From a virus, in IMG/VR virus record IMGVR_UViG_3300008218_000007, positions 1 through 30,534 of that record: a stretch of DNA of 30,534 nt; one strand, given 5' to 3'. Below the pieces are notes generated by a model that was not told the origin of the DNA, did no database searches, and saw only the letters and a program-made list of their open reading frames with translations. Positions 13,513 to 21,042 of the stretch are shown in pieces (the first letter of the stretch is position 1; each line of letters begins with the position of its first letter). The translations under genes were made by a program, and so were the position numbers.

Positions 13513-14156
13513 CAGAAAGGTAGTTTTTCTTCATCTTTTGGCTTATTATCTTCCCATATAACACCCTTACAATTATCATCAGGGCATTTATAAATTGGGA
13601 GTTTTAAACCTGGACCCTCTAATGGTTTTTTCTCATCCATCATTTTCTGACCTTTACCACTCAATTTAGCACCACCATCAATATCTCGGTTATCTGTCAT
13701 CTCACCCTTACAGTTAGGACATACAATCCCATCTACTGTTTCAGGAGGATTCTGTGCTGTAACTACCTTCTCTGCATGAGCCTTTGTGATTCCCTGGTCT
13801 TGCTGATATACTGCATTGGCAACTTCATCACCACTTGCAAAAGATTCTTCAACACCAATCCCCATCATAGCCAATGCCCTGCCAATAGCAGATGTTTCAC
13901 AATTCTCCAGGGCAGATGTTTTATTAATCTGCGATGACCCGATTTCTTCCTCTGCATGACCATTAAAAAACCTTTCCGGCTTGTCCACATCAGGGATCAC
14001 AGTTGCTTCAAAAATCACAATGTTTGGGTAGTCTGTGCCATCAATCCGATCAATCAGTTTAGATTGGATACAGCCATTTGGATGTTCCTTATTAAAATGG
14101 ATTACCCTGTCTTTTACCATGACATAATCTTTGCCATGTATTTGTATTTTATTCAT
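13512..14156 (-). CDS. Candidate single-strand DNA annealing protein with zinc ribbon and SSB-like tail
   Basis: This protein has 214 residues. Residues about 1-115 contain 'YVMVKDRVIHFNKEHPNG', 'FFNGHAEEEIG', 'SALENCETSAIGRALAMMGI' and 'FASGDEVANAV', which together resemble Rad52/Sak-like phage annealing proteins. A zinc ribbon follows with C146, C149, C191 and C196. The C terminus is KDEEKLPF, similar to the acidic ...DIPF tip of bacterial SSB that docks host repair and replication proteins. It probably coats or anneals phage DNA during recombination and replication. The family assignment is by eye. AAGGAG lies five bases before the ATG. Confidence 0.72.
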   Translation of the reverse strand: MNKIQIHGKDYVMVKDRVIHFNKEHPNGCIQSKLIDRIDGTDYPNIVIFEATVIPDVDKPERFFNGHAEEEIGSSQINKTSALENCETSAIGRALAMMGIGVEESFASGDEVANAVYQQDQGITKAHAEKVVTAQNPPETVDGIVCPNCKGEMTDNRDIDGGAKLSGKGQKMMDEKKPLEGPGLKLPIYKCPDDNCKGVIWEDNKPKDEEKLPF

Positions 14157-14167
14157 TTGCTCTCCTT

Positions 14168-14425
14168 TTATATTATTGATATATCAAGCTTTAGTTTTCC
14201 ATTCCATATTCTTCTTCGTTCTTTGAACCAATCTTGAATATGTTTGTTTGTGATTGTAGCACCACCAAGTTTTTTATATCTTTTCTTAATTGTAGAAACA
14301 AGTGTTTCGGTTACAACAACACCAGAAATATCACTTGTACTTCCAATTCCTATTGTTGAATAATATATCAATTGATCTCTATACCCCTTTTTAATCATTC
14401 CCAAATTACTATGTATTTCATTCAT
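14168..14425 (-). CDS. Hypothetical protein, 85 aa
   Basis: The C-terminal half is basic (STIKKRYKKLGGATITNK, then DWFKERRRIW) and may bind nucleic acid. The N-terminal half is neutral and probably beta-rich. AAAGGAG precedes the start. It lies between the HTH protein and the annealing-protein candidate and overlaps the HTH stop by four bases. No family is recognised. Confidence 0.72.
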   Translation of the reverse strand: MNEIHSNLGMIKKGYRDQLIYYSTIGIGSTSDISGVVVTETLVSTIKKRYKKLGGATITNKHIQDWFKERRRIWNGKLKLDISII

Positions 14426-14628
14426 TTTTTACTCTCCTTTTGGTTATTGAATAATATCTCTTTTCTGATTCCTAATATATCAGAAAACTTATTCTTCAAA
14501 TTCTCTGATAATTTTCTTTCTCCCTTTTTAATCAGGGTATAATTACATTGATGAACCCCTGCCCTGCGACATAGCCAAGCAGGAGTTCTATCCATGTCCT
14601 CCAAAATTTGATCTACAATATCAAGCAT
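14422..14628 (-). CDS. XRE-family-like helix-turn-helix regulator
   Basis: This protein has 68 residues. The fold pattern IVDQILEDMDRTPAWLCRRAGVH...LIKKGERKLSENLKNKFSDILGI matches a Cro/CI-type helix-turn-helix, with the recognition helix near residues 25-37. The small size suggests a Cro-like regulator without a dimerisation or cleavage domain. It is the third gene after the early promoter and may act on that promoter, which overlaps an AT-rich inverted repeat. No lysogeny partner is visible. It overlaps the preceding gene by eight bases. Confidence 0.8.
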   Translation of the reverse strand: MLDIVDQILEDMDRTPAWLCRRAGVHQCNYTLIKKGERKLSENLKNKFSDILGIRKEILFNNQKESKK

Positions 14629-14797
14629 TGTGCTTAATTTTTCCTCCCTTTATTTTTTTAATTGTACCCATAGCAATATTAAACTCATACATCTGTGCAT
14701 CATCAATTGCATTTTCAAGCAAATCCTTCACCTTACCAAGTTTCTTTCTTTGCTTACCAGGGTCATTCCTTGCTATGAATAAAGTCTTATCAGCCAT
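14621..14797 (-). CDS. Small hypothetical protein, 58 aa
   Basis: The frame starts MADKTLFIARNDPGKQRKK, has a central helix (VKDLLENAIDDAQMYEF), and ends IKKIKGGKIKHNA. An optimal ribosome site (AAGGAGGT) lies upstream, inside the end of the preceding gene's region. It overlaps the HTH gene by eight bases. It is basic, helical and of unknown function. Confidence 0.72.
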   Translation of the reverse strand: MADKTLFIARNDPGKQRKKLGKVKDLLENAIDDAQMYEFNIAMGTIKKIKGGKIKHNA

Positions 14798-14809
14798 TAT
14801 GCAACCTCC

Positions 14810-14968
14810 TTATTTCATTTCAAATTTCAAGAAAGGTGTTTCTATACTTCCACCATCACATAAAACACGAATATCATCATAATTGATATCTTCCATAAAA
14901 TCCACTAATTTATCAATTTCCTTGTCTGTGATACCATTTCTATCTTTTATTTCTATTGTAAATTTCAT
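14810..14968 (-). CDS. First gene of the early operon, 52 aa
   Basis: The frame starts MKFTIEIKDRNGITDKEI and contains DFMEDINYDDIRVLCDGG, an acidic alpha/beta protein. GGAG lies eight bases before the ATG, and the predicted transcription start is about 30 bases upstream, so it would be the first gene expressed. Leading small genes of phage early operons often encode host-takeover factors, but nothing here fixes a function. Confidence 0.7.
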   Translation of the reverse strand: MKFTIEIKDRNGITDKEIDKLVDFMEDINYDDIRVLCDGGSIETPFLKFEMK

Positions 14969-15006
14969 TTTCTTATCTCCTGATTCGTTATTAATATTGA
15001 CTACTA

Positions 15007-15035
15007 ATAATAAGGCTTTTCAAACATCTATGCAA
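15007..15035 (-). promoter_or_regulatory. Early promoter (sigma70-like)
   Basis: On the minus strand, TTGCAT (15035-15030) and TATTAT (15012-15007) are separated by exactly 17 bases, matching sigma70 consensus at 4/6 and 5/6 positions. Transcription would start near 15000 and lead into the first early gene at 14968. An inverted repeat TTATTA (14988-14993) / TAATAA (15005-15010) covers the start site and may be an operator. It lies just downstream of the late terminator, at the only clear gap in the gene layout. Confidence 0.7.
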
Positions 15036-15065
15036 GAAAAACTTTCCGAAAATGGTTTATAGAGA

Positions 15066-15098
15066 AGAAAAAAGCCTAAAGGGAATCAATCTTCAGGC
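15066..15098 (-). terminator. Rho-independent terminator of the late genes
   Basis: In minus-strand RNA, AGCCTGAAG (15098-15090) pairs with CTTTAGGCT (15080-15072) in a 9-bp stem with one G-U pair, and a T6 run (15072-15067) follows. It sits about 50 bases past the stop of the last tail gene. The plus-strand version has an A-C mismatch and no U-run, so the element is directional. Confidence 0.85.
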
Positions 15099-15145
15099 TC
15101 TTTCTACCGATTGCTGGAGAGCATACTACGGAGTAATGAGGTAAA

Positions 15146-16222
15146 CTACCAGACTTCTCTAATCTTCATCTTGACAGAATATAAGTCTGGTGCTATTTGT
15201 TGGAAGCTAAAAGATTTTTGGTCAAATTTACAGATAGCGAAATTTGTATTATCATTTTTATCCGGCTGAAAAATGAAGGGTAATTGTCCACCATTAGTTT
15301 TGTGGATAACCTCACTATAAAAATAAGAAGTTCCAACTGGCTTTAATAGTGAATAAGCATCTTCCTGTGATGTTAATCCCCCTCCAGTAGTGCCATAATA
15401 ATAAGAACCTACATTGTGATCGTGGATGGAATCTTCATGGTATTGTATTGCTTCATAGTTTGTTAAAGTAGATATTTCTGGAAATATATCACTATCCTGA
15501 AGATAAGAAAACGATAAATCCCATATCCTTCTGCCACTACGAGAAAGTGCCTGATTCGTTGGAGTTCCTGAATATAATTCCCAAGCCCCTGCATCCCCCC
15601 ACATGGCAGGTTTTGTGTATTGATGCTTAACTAAATCAGAACCTCCTTTTGTGCGAATACGCCTTACCCCATCCATTTCTCGTGTCATTGTTAGCTTTAC
15701 TGGAGAATGTGGCATTGTATAGGTTTTTCCAAATACAAAACAACCAAATACCCCTGTAAATGCTTCTGCATCTGGTTCTCCCGATACAGTTCTAAAATAA
15801 GCAGATACATTTTCTCCCGAATAAGAAGAAAAATCTCCTGATAATGCAGTATGTGTATATATGGTAAATCCTTTATACTCAATAGTCTGATTAACAACAG
15901 GAGTTATAGCCGCATTATCTTCAGCCCCATAATCAGCATCCGCAGGGTTGTTCCCTTCAGCTGCTACAGTTCTTTTATTAGCAAGTTTCCACCTTTCATC
16001 AAGATTATGGTTTAATACTGCAAGAAAATTAACACCATACGCTCCATTAGGGGGGAGGATGGATGAACCCAAAAATTTGTATTCATAATTTTCTGGGATC
16101 GCAACCGAAATTGTTTCAATTGGACTAATGGTATGAAATCTTTTTACATTATATCCTAAAGATTTATACCAATCACCCCATGAAATATAAAATTTTGGTG
16201 TTCCTACATTTTGATATGGCAT
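15146..16222 (-). CDS. Tail-region virion protein, paralog 2
   Basis: This protein has 358 residues. It begins MPYQNVGTPKFYIS and shares blocks with the gene just upstream: 'GDAGAWELYSG', 'ALSRSGRRIWDLSFSY', 'HKTNGGQLPFIFQPD' and a C-terminal IREVW. The shared blocks are spread over the whole length, so it is a divergent tandem duplicate. It is last in the late operon, where side fibres, tip proteins or decoration are typical. It looks beta-rich and has no enzymatic motif. The ATG directly follows the preceding stop (TAAATG). Confidence 0.82.
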   Translation of the reverse strand: MPYQNVGTPKFYISWGDWYKSLGYNVKRFHTISPIETISVAIPENYEYKFLGSSILPPNGAYGVNFLAVLNHNLDERWKLANKRTVAAEGNNPADADYGAEDNAAITPVVNQTIEYKGFTIYTHTALSGDFSSYSGENVSAYFRTVSGEPDAEAFTGVFGCFVFGKTYTMPHSPVKLTMTREMDGVRRIRTKGGSDLVKHQYTKPAMWGDAGAWELYSGTPTNQALSRSGRRIWDLSFSYLQDSDIFPEISTLTNYEAIQYHEDSIHDHNVGSYYYGTTGGGLTSQEDAYSLLKPVGTSYFYSEVIHKTNGGQLPFIFQPDKNDNTNFAICKFDQKSFSFQQIAPDLYSVKMKIREVW

Positions 16223-17161
16223 TTACCAAACCTCCTCTATGGAAAGGGAAATATCATAGGTATTAAAAGAACTCTGAGTAGCCTTCAAACTGTTGTCTTT
16301 AAATTTTGCTATACAGAGCTGGTCGGGGTTGTTGTTGGAACTGTCCGGCTGGAATATAAAAGGCAGCGTTCCACCTAAGGTTTTATGCCACACCTGTGAG
16401 AAGAAATTATCATCAGTTAGAAGATTGTATTGGAAAGTAGTATTATCGGATAAATCACCCCCAATACCACCATCATATAAAGCAATGGCACTTTCAGATA
16501 GTGTATTGCCTACTGCTGTAGATAATGATTGATTACTTCCCCAAAGATCACCATCATCCATGAAGCTGAATTTCAAATCCCAAGTCCTACGACCACTCCG
16601 AGATAGTGCCGGGTTTCCACTACCAAGTTCCCAAGCACCCAAATCCCCCCATTTCGGAGGTTTGCTCCACATTGTGTTGCTCATAGATGAACCATTATGG
16701 GTAGTAAATTCCTTTGTTCCTCCATATTCCCGGCTCATAGTGAGAGAAAGATTGGGTGCGTTCATATCGTAGTAAGTGCCAACCAAAATTGAACCCACAT
16801 CACCAGTTACAGTTATCCCATCTGCGTCTGGTCGATTACCTGTATTTGCGATGCTAAAACCTTCAATAACCCCGTTTGTAAAATCTCCATTTATAATAGA
16901 AGGGTTTGCAGGAAAACCAGCAGAATCTATCACAATCCCATCTGTTTCATTATGCCCAAGAAGTGCTATATAGGCAGAGAGACCATGATATGAACCCATA
17001 GGTATCTCCCCTATAAAAGATGTTTCCCATGTACCAACAGTAGTTGGAACTACAGGAAGGGTTCTATAAACGGAAGGAAGGTTAGAAATTAATCCAACAG
17101 ATGCTGCATATTCAGGGATGTTTAAATAGAACCTCGGTGTGCCTACATTTTGATAACTCAT
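16223..17161 (-). CDS. Tail-region virion protein, paralog 1
   Basis: This protein has 312 residues and begins MSYQNVGTPRFYLN. Conserved blocks shared with the next gene are 'WGDLGAWELGSGNP', 'ALSRSGRRTWDLKFSF', 'HKTLGGTLPFIFQPD' and a final IEEVW. The central region (about 60-140) differs in length and sequence, so the pair probably has different surface loops or partners. It is likely a minor tail protein near the tip, judged by position after the hub and dockerin genes. No catalytic residues are recognised. Confidence 0.82.
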   Translation of the reverse strand: MSYQNVGTPRFYLNIPEYAASVGLISNLPSVYRTLPVVPTTVGTWETSFIGEIPMGSYHGLSAYIALLGHNETDGIVIDSAGFPANPSIINGDFTNGVIEGFSIANTGNRPDADGITVTGDVGSILVGTYYDMNAPNLSLTMSREYGGTKEFTTHNGSSMSNTMWSKPPKWGDLGAWELGSGNPALSRSGRRTWDLKFSFMDDGDLWGSNQSLSTAVGNTLSESAIALYDGGIGGDLSDNTTFQYNLLTDDNFFSQVWHKTLGGTLPFIFQPDSSNNNPDQLCIAKFKDNSLKATQSSFNTYDISLSIEEVW

Positions 17162-17802
17162 TATCTGCGAATTTTCCTTCTTGAACTTTTTCTTGCTTGT
17201 ATCTTTCTTTGTTTTCTCTGCTCAATAACACCATAAGGAAGTCCTGTGTTCTTGGTAGGCTTTCCAGTAGAATAATATAAATCCTGCGATTCTTCAGTAT
17301 GTTCTTTGCCTGTCATAGCAGCATTATCAGCTAAATGAATATGAAATGCACCATGATATAAACTGCCATCTTGCAAATATAACTCTGCATTATGAGTAGA
17401 AGTGTTCAAATTCTCCCAATGTGGCTGTTTTAAGATAGTTTTAGCAACCCTCCTACCCGATACATGGTTAGAGGATAAATCCTCGCTTTTAGTAGTCATA
17501 TCTTCACTCTTTGTATTTAAGAGTTCTGTGTAATCCATAACCCTGCGAATAGTAGTTGAAACTTTCTCTGAATTACTATTAACTACAAATGTAGATAATA
17601 TTTTTAATTCTCCTGTGTAATCAAATAAATCATTTAAAGTTCCCTCTCCTATTGGGAATATCATTATACCATTATTCTGATGTGTTATAACAAAAGAATC
17701 AGAAGTTTTATCTTCAATGTCTATTGCACCTCTGTATCTAATTTCAACTCCTCTCGCAGAGCCTTCGATTGTGCAGCTTCCATTTCCATAATATAATTTC
17801 AT
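17161..17802 (-). CDS. Virion-associated protein with YHIH-type segment
   Basis: This protein has 213 residues. The N-terminal part is beta-rich. Residues about 141-176 hold 'LYLQDGSLYHGAFHIH' and 'AAMTGKEHTEESQDLYY', a recurring virion-protein pattern (YHG-x-HIH...MTG-x-x-H) that I know only by recurrence in phage structural proteins. The C-terminal 20 residues are very basic (KQRKIQARKSSRRKIRR). The two parts are joined by a Ser/Thr-rich linker. It may be a small tail-associated or fibre-attachment protein. It overlaps the dockerin gene by four bases. Confidence 0.78.
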   Translation of the reverse strand: MKLYYGNGSCTIEGSARGVEIRYRGAIDIEDKTSDSFVITHQNNGIMIFPIGEGTLNDLFDYTGELKILSTFVVNSNSEKVSTTIRRVMDYTELLNTKSEDMTTKSEDLSSNHVSGRRVAKTILKQPHWENLNTSTHNAELYLQDGSLYHGAFHIHLADNAAMTGKEHTEESQDLYYSTGKPTKNTGLPYGVIEQRKQRKIQARKSSRRKIRR

Positions 17803-18359
17803 CTCTTCCCTTCTCCTGAAAGTATATAGTTGGCAAGGCTTACAATATCAAGAACATTATAATTGCCATCACCATTTAAATCACAGGGATACCCATTTTC
17901 AATATCTGAACAATTACCAGAGATAACACAATCAGCAAGAGCCACAACATCTAAAATATTATACTGCCCATCCCTATTAACATCACCAACATCGCTATAC
18001 CTATTAAAAGTATATATGATATTTCTATGCACATTAAGGGTTTCAAAATCAGATGTTGTTAAAGTAAAAGTATAAATGTAATTACGCATATCATAATCTT
18101 CCATCCCATTTACATTAAATACTATTACTGGAGTATTTTCTAAAAATGTTAAAAGCTGTGTATTGCCATCAGTTGTAATCTCAGCAGGATATTCAATTTT
18201 ATTAATGGTAATTTTAGCTTCTGTAATAGTAATTGTATCGCTTCGGGTTCTAATATATAAATCTGAAATAGAAAAATCACCATCTGTTATATCCCTGTTG
18301 TAAATTTCCTCCGATTCACCAACAATACCACCAACATTATATTCATATACATCAATCAT
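17799..18359 (-). CDS. Phage tail-region protein with C-terminal dockerin domain
   Basis: This protein has 186 residues. Residues about 1-120 are beta-rich and of unknown family. Residues about 126-184 form a type I dockerin-like domain with two calcium-binding F-hand repeats. Ligands D126, N128, D130, N134, D137 lie in GDVNRDGQYNILDVVALAD, and D160, N162, D164, N168, D171 in DLNGDGNYNVLDIVSLANY. C150 and C159 between the repeats could form a disulfide. Dockerins bind cohesins on bacterial surfaces and in secreted complexes. Here the domain may hold an adsorption or decoration protein on the virion or bind the host surface. It overlaps the large tail protein gene by eight bases and the YHIH gene by four. 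Confidence 0.85.
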   Translation of the reverse strand: MIDVYEYNVGGIVGESEEIYNRDITDGDFSISDLYIRTRSDTITITEAKITINKIEYPAEITTDGNTQLLTFLENTPVIVFNVNGMEDYDMRNYIYTFTLTTSDFETLNVHRNIIYTFNRYSDVGDVNRDGQYNILDVVALADCVISGNCSDIENGYPCDLNGDGNYNVLDIVSLANYILSGEGKR

Positions 18360-21042
18360 CTAATTGAAATAAATTAGTCATTGTTGCTTGGGAAAATGTT
18401 ATTTTGTAAGCAGCCCCACCTGCAAGTTCAGTTAAACCACCTTGCCACCCTGTACCTAAATTTTGTGCTACTGCACCTATACCTATTATTTCTATCAAAT
18501 TTTCCAGTTCAGGAAAATCAGTATATATATTTTCAAGAAGAACCCCATCCAGTTCAGATGAGGCGATAACATCATACCCTGTTTCAGCTTCAAATATGGT
18601 GTTCGCAAATTGGAACAGCCCCAAATCGTGCATCTGAATTGCCTCAAATTCACAAAATTCGAGTGTCTTGTTTGTGCTTATAATTAGGAAGTTTTTAAAA
18701 ACATTTTGCCCATTTACCTCTCCATCTGCTATATAATCAATCCCATAAGGATTAACTCCCCCAAGAATAGCATCAAAATCAACAAAATCTCCTATTTCTA
18801 AAAACATCATCTTTAAGGGTAATTTAATCTTTAGCTTCAGTTTTTGATTACAACTCCACAATAAATACCATTCTGCGAAAGCCTGTGCAGTATCGTGATC
18901 TCTTATGTATTTTCCCCTATCATCATCAATTATAAGGGTGCTGTCAGGGTGTATTAAATTCTCATTATCGTCAAATTCAGTAGGTATGGTAAATCCATAA
19001 TAACCATATTGATAAAGAGGAATAACATACTGTAGATCAGCCTCTACGCTATCATTAAATTCACCTCTTGCATAATCCCAATTATACTTAAATACAACCT
19101 TAGTATAAACATCCTCAATCTTACTGCGTGAAAAACTGAAATCAATACAGTCTGCTTCTTTGATCTGAAAATCTGATGTTCCACCATCTCTCGGTATTTC
19201 TGTAAATACAAAATCCCCCAAATTTGTAAAACGGGGCAGATATGGACTTGCAGATGCAATTCCCTCAATCAGTTTCTTGCTGGATATTTTGGAATCGACT
19301 GTGAAGTCATAATACCAATCATAAGTGCCTGTCTCATCTATCCCTGTAACACCAAGTTCATTTTCTAATATATGTGCAATAACTTCTGGTGCAGTTGGTG
19401 ATAAAAAGAAGTTGAATAATAAAGGTGTTATTGCCCTGCCTTTTACATTGGCATAGAAATCCATATTAAATAGATTGTCCATTAGCATCCAATGATCTAC
19501 TTCAACACCTTCAAATATTGTTTGTCCAGCCATTATAGCATAACCAGCATCTATTTGCATATAAAATAATAACTGTCCCACATTGCTAATCCGTATAGGA
19601 GTATCGCCACCATCTAATGAATTGTATGTAGGCTGTGCATCAGGAACCCAATTAGGACTTGCTTCTGTTCCTGCTCCTGACTGATTGTTCCATATTTTTG
19701 AATCGTAATCGCCAAGAGTATTGCCACCGAATCTCCACATTATGTTAACAAATGTTCCTGTCCATTGCACTTTATCATAAAAATTCACCCCGAATTTTGT
19801 ACGAATATATCCTGTATCTTCCTTATAAGAAGATTCAGATATGATGGGAATCTCCATAGTACATCCTACAAGAGTTTCTTCAAAGTGGATAGCACTTGTT
19901 TCCCACCATATATCAGTTCCTTCCCCAATTTCATCAAATATTTTACTCGTCTGATCCCAATCACCAGCTAAATTCTCCCTAAACAATGTACCTTTTATTG
20001 TAAAAGGAAAGTGTGAAAAATTTTCATCTGATACTGTGGCATAATATATTTGCCCACTACTATGGTCTATAGCTTTACCAGATTCTACTCTTAATGGATT
20101 TACTGATGATGGCGTTAGCGTTTCAAATCCTATAATTTCATTATTGGAAATAGGATTTGAACCTATACTTTCACTACCCGAACTATATTCATATACTGAT
20201 TGGAGTAAAATACTTTTACCTGATATTATATATTGTACAACATCTCCATACTCCACACCAGATTGAAATGTCACCTCTTGTATTGCTGTGGGAATATTGA
20301 TATATGATCCTTCTTTTTCTACATATAAAGGATAAGTTCCTACAAAACTAATACTATCATCAATGTCTGGGATTATATCAATTTCGCCTTCTAATAATGC
20401 TCCACTATCCAATAATGGAGCCGAAGCTATTACACACGGACTTCTATCAACATGACCATATACCATTGGTTTCGGTTTGTTTTTATATTTAGCCACAGCG
20501 TTACCCCCTAAATTAGCAAGTGGCAAATCCTTATGAAGTGTTGATTGACTGCGATCTTCAACAACAAGGCGAATTTTCTCATCTGTCATATCGTATCTTC
20601 TGATAGTGCCGAAATATATTTGAAAAGCAGCACCCTCCCTTCCTGCGTCATCATAACTACTATAACCTGAATCTACTTGGATTATATCATCCACGCCCGG
20701 AGATAACCAATATATTCTAACTTCTGTATTAATTAATGATGAATCTCCAATAAGTTCAGAGAACCTAACACCCTCATAAGGGAAATTACTAATATCAATA
20801 TTTACAGAAGAAATTTTATAATTCCGTTTTTCAATATCAATGGATTCTTTTAGCGATGGGACATTTAATAGTAATGGTAAAGTTTGCTGTGATCCATATT
20901 TATCTTGCCATTGGTTTGTGCTTATCCATATTCTACTGGTTGTCCATGTGCTGCCCACTCTTGTTCCAATTAATATAACTGGAAATAATGCAGTATCACG
21001 CCCTGCAATATCGTTCTTGAAATTAGCCGGTAAACTAAGCAT
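18352..21042 (-). CDS. Large tail hub/tip protein
   Basis: This protein has 896 residues, the largest in the genome, and directly follows the tape measure (one-base overlap). The N-terminal part has 'YKISSVNIDISNFPYEGVRF' and 'FQIYFGTIRRYDMTDEKIRL', similar to the distal-tail/hub start of marine-type siphophages by pattern. A later segment with 'KEADCIDFSFSRSKIEDVYT' resembles central tail-tip (J-like or hub) proteins. It would form the tail tip, anchor fibres and help with host recognition or ejection. No hydrolase motif is obvious. An alternative is a combined Dit-Tal fusion, since no separate distal tail gene is seen. Confidence 0.82.
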   Translation of the reverse strand: MLSLPANFKNDIAGRDTALFPVILIGTRVGSTWTTSRIWISTNQWQDKYGSQQTLPLLLNVPSLKESIDIEKRNYKISSVNIDISNFPYEGVRFSELIGDSSLINTEVRIYWLSPGVDDIIQVDSGYSSYDDAGREGAAFQIYFGTIRRYDMTDEKIRLVVEDRSQSTLHKDLPLANLGGNAVAKYKNKPKPMVYGHVDRSPCVIASAPLLDSGALLEGEIDIIPDIDDSISFVGTYPLYVEKEGSYINIPTAIQEVTFQSGVEYGDVVQYIISGKSILLQSVYEYSSGSESIGSNPISNNEIIGFETLTPSSVNPLRVESGKAIDHSSGQIYYATVSDENFSHFPFTIKGTLFRENLAGDWDQTSKIFDEIGEGTDIWWETSAIHFEETLVGCTMEIPIISESSYKEDTGYIRTKFGVNFYDKVQWTGTFVNIMWRFGGNTLGDYDSKIWNNQSGAGTEASPNWVPDAQPTYNSLDGGDTPIRISNVGQLLFYMQIDAGYAIMAGQTIFEGVEVDHWMLMDNLFNMDFYANVKGRAITPLLFNFFLSPTAPEVIAHILENELGVTGIDETGTYDWYYDFTVDSKISSKKLIEGIASASPYLPRFTNLGDFVFTEIPRDGGTSDFQIKEADCIDFSFSRSKIEDVYTKVVFKYNWDYARGEFNDSVEADLQYVIPLYQYGYYGFTIPTEFDDNENLIHPDSTLIIDDDRGKYIRDHDTAQAFAEWYLLWSCNQKLKLKIKLPLKMMFLEIGDFVDFDAILGGVNPYGIDYIADGEVNGQNVFKNFLIISTNKTLEFCEFEAIQMHDLGLFQFANTIFEAETGYDVIASSELDGVLLENIYTDFPELENLIEIIGIGAVAQNLGTGWQGGLTELAGGAAYKITFSQATMTNLFQLDD

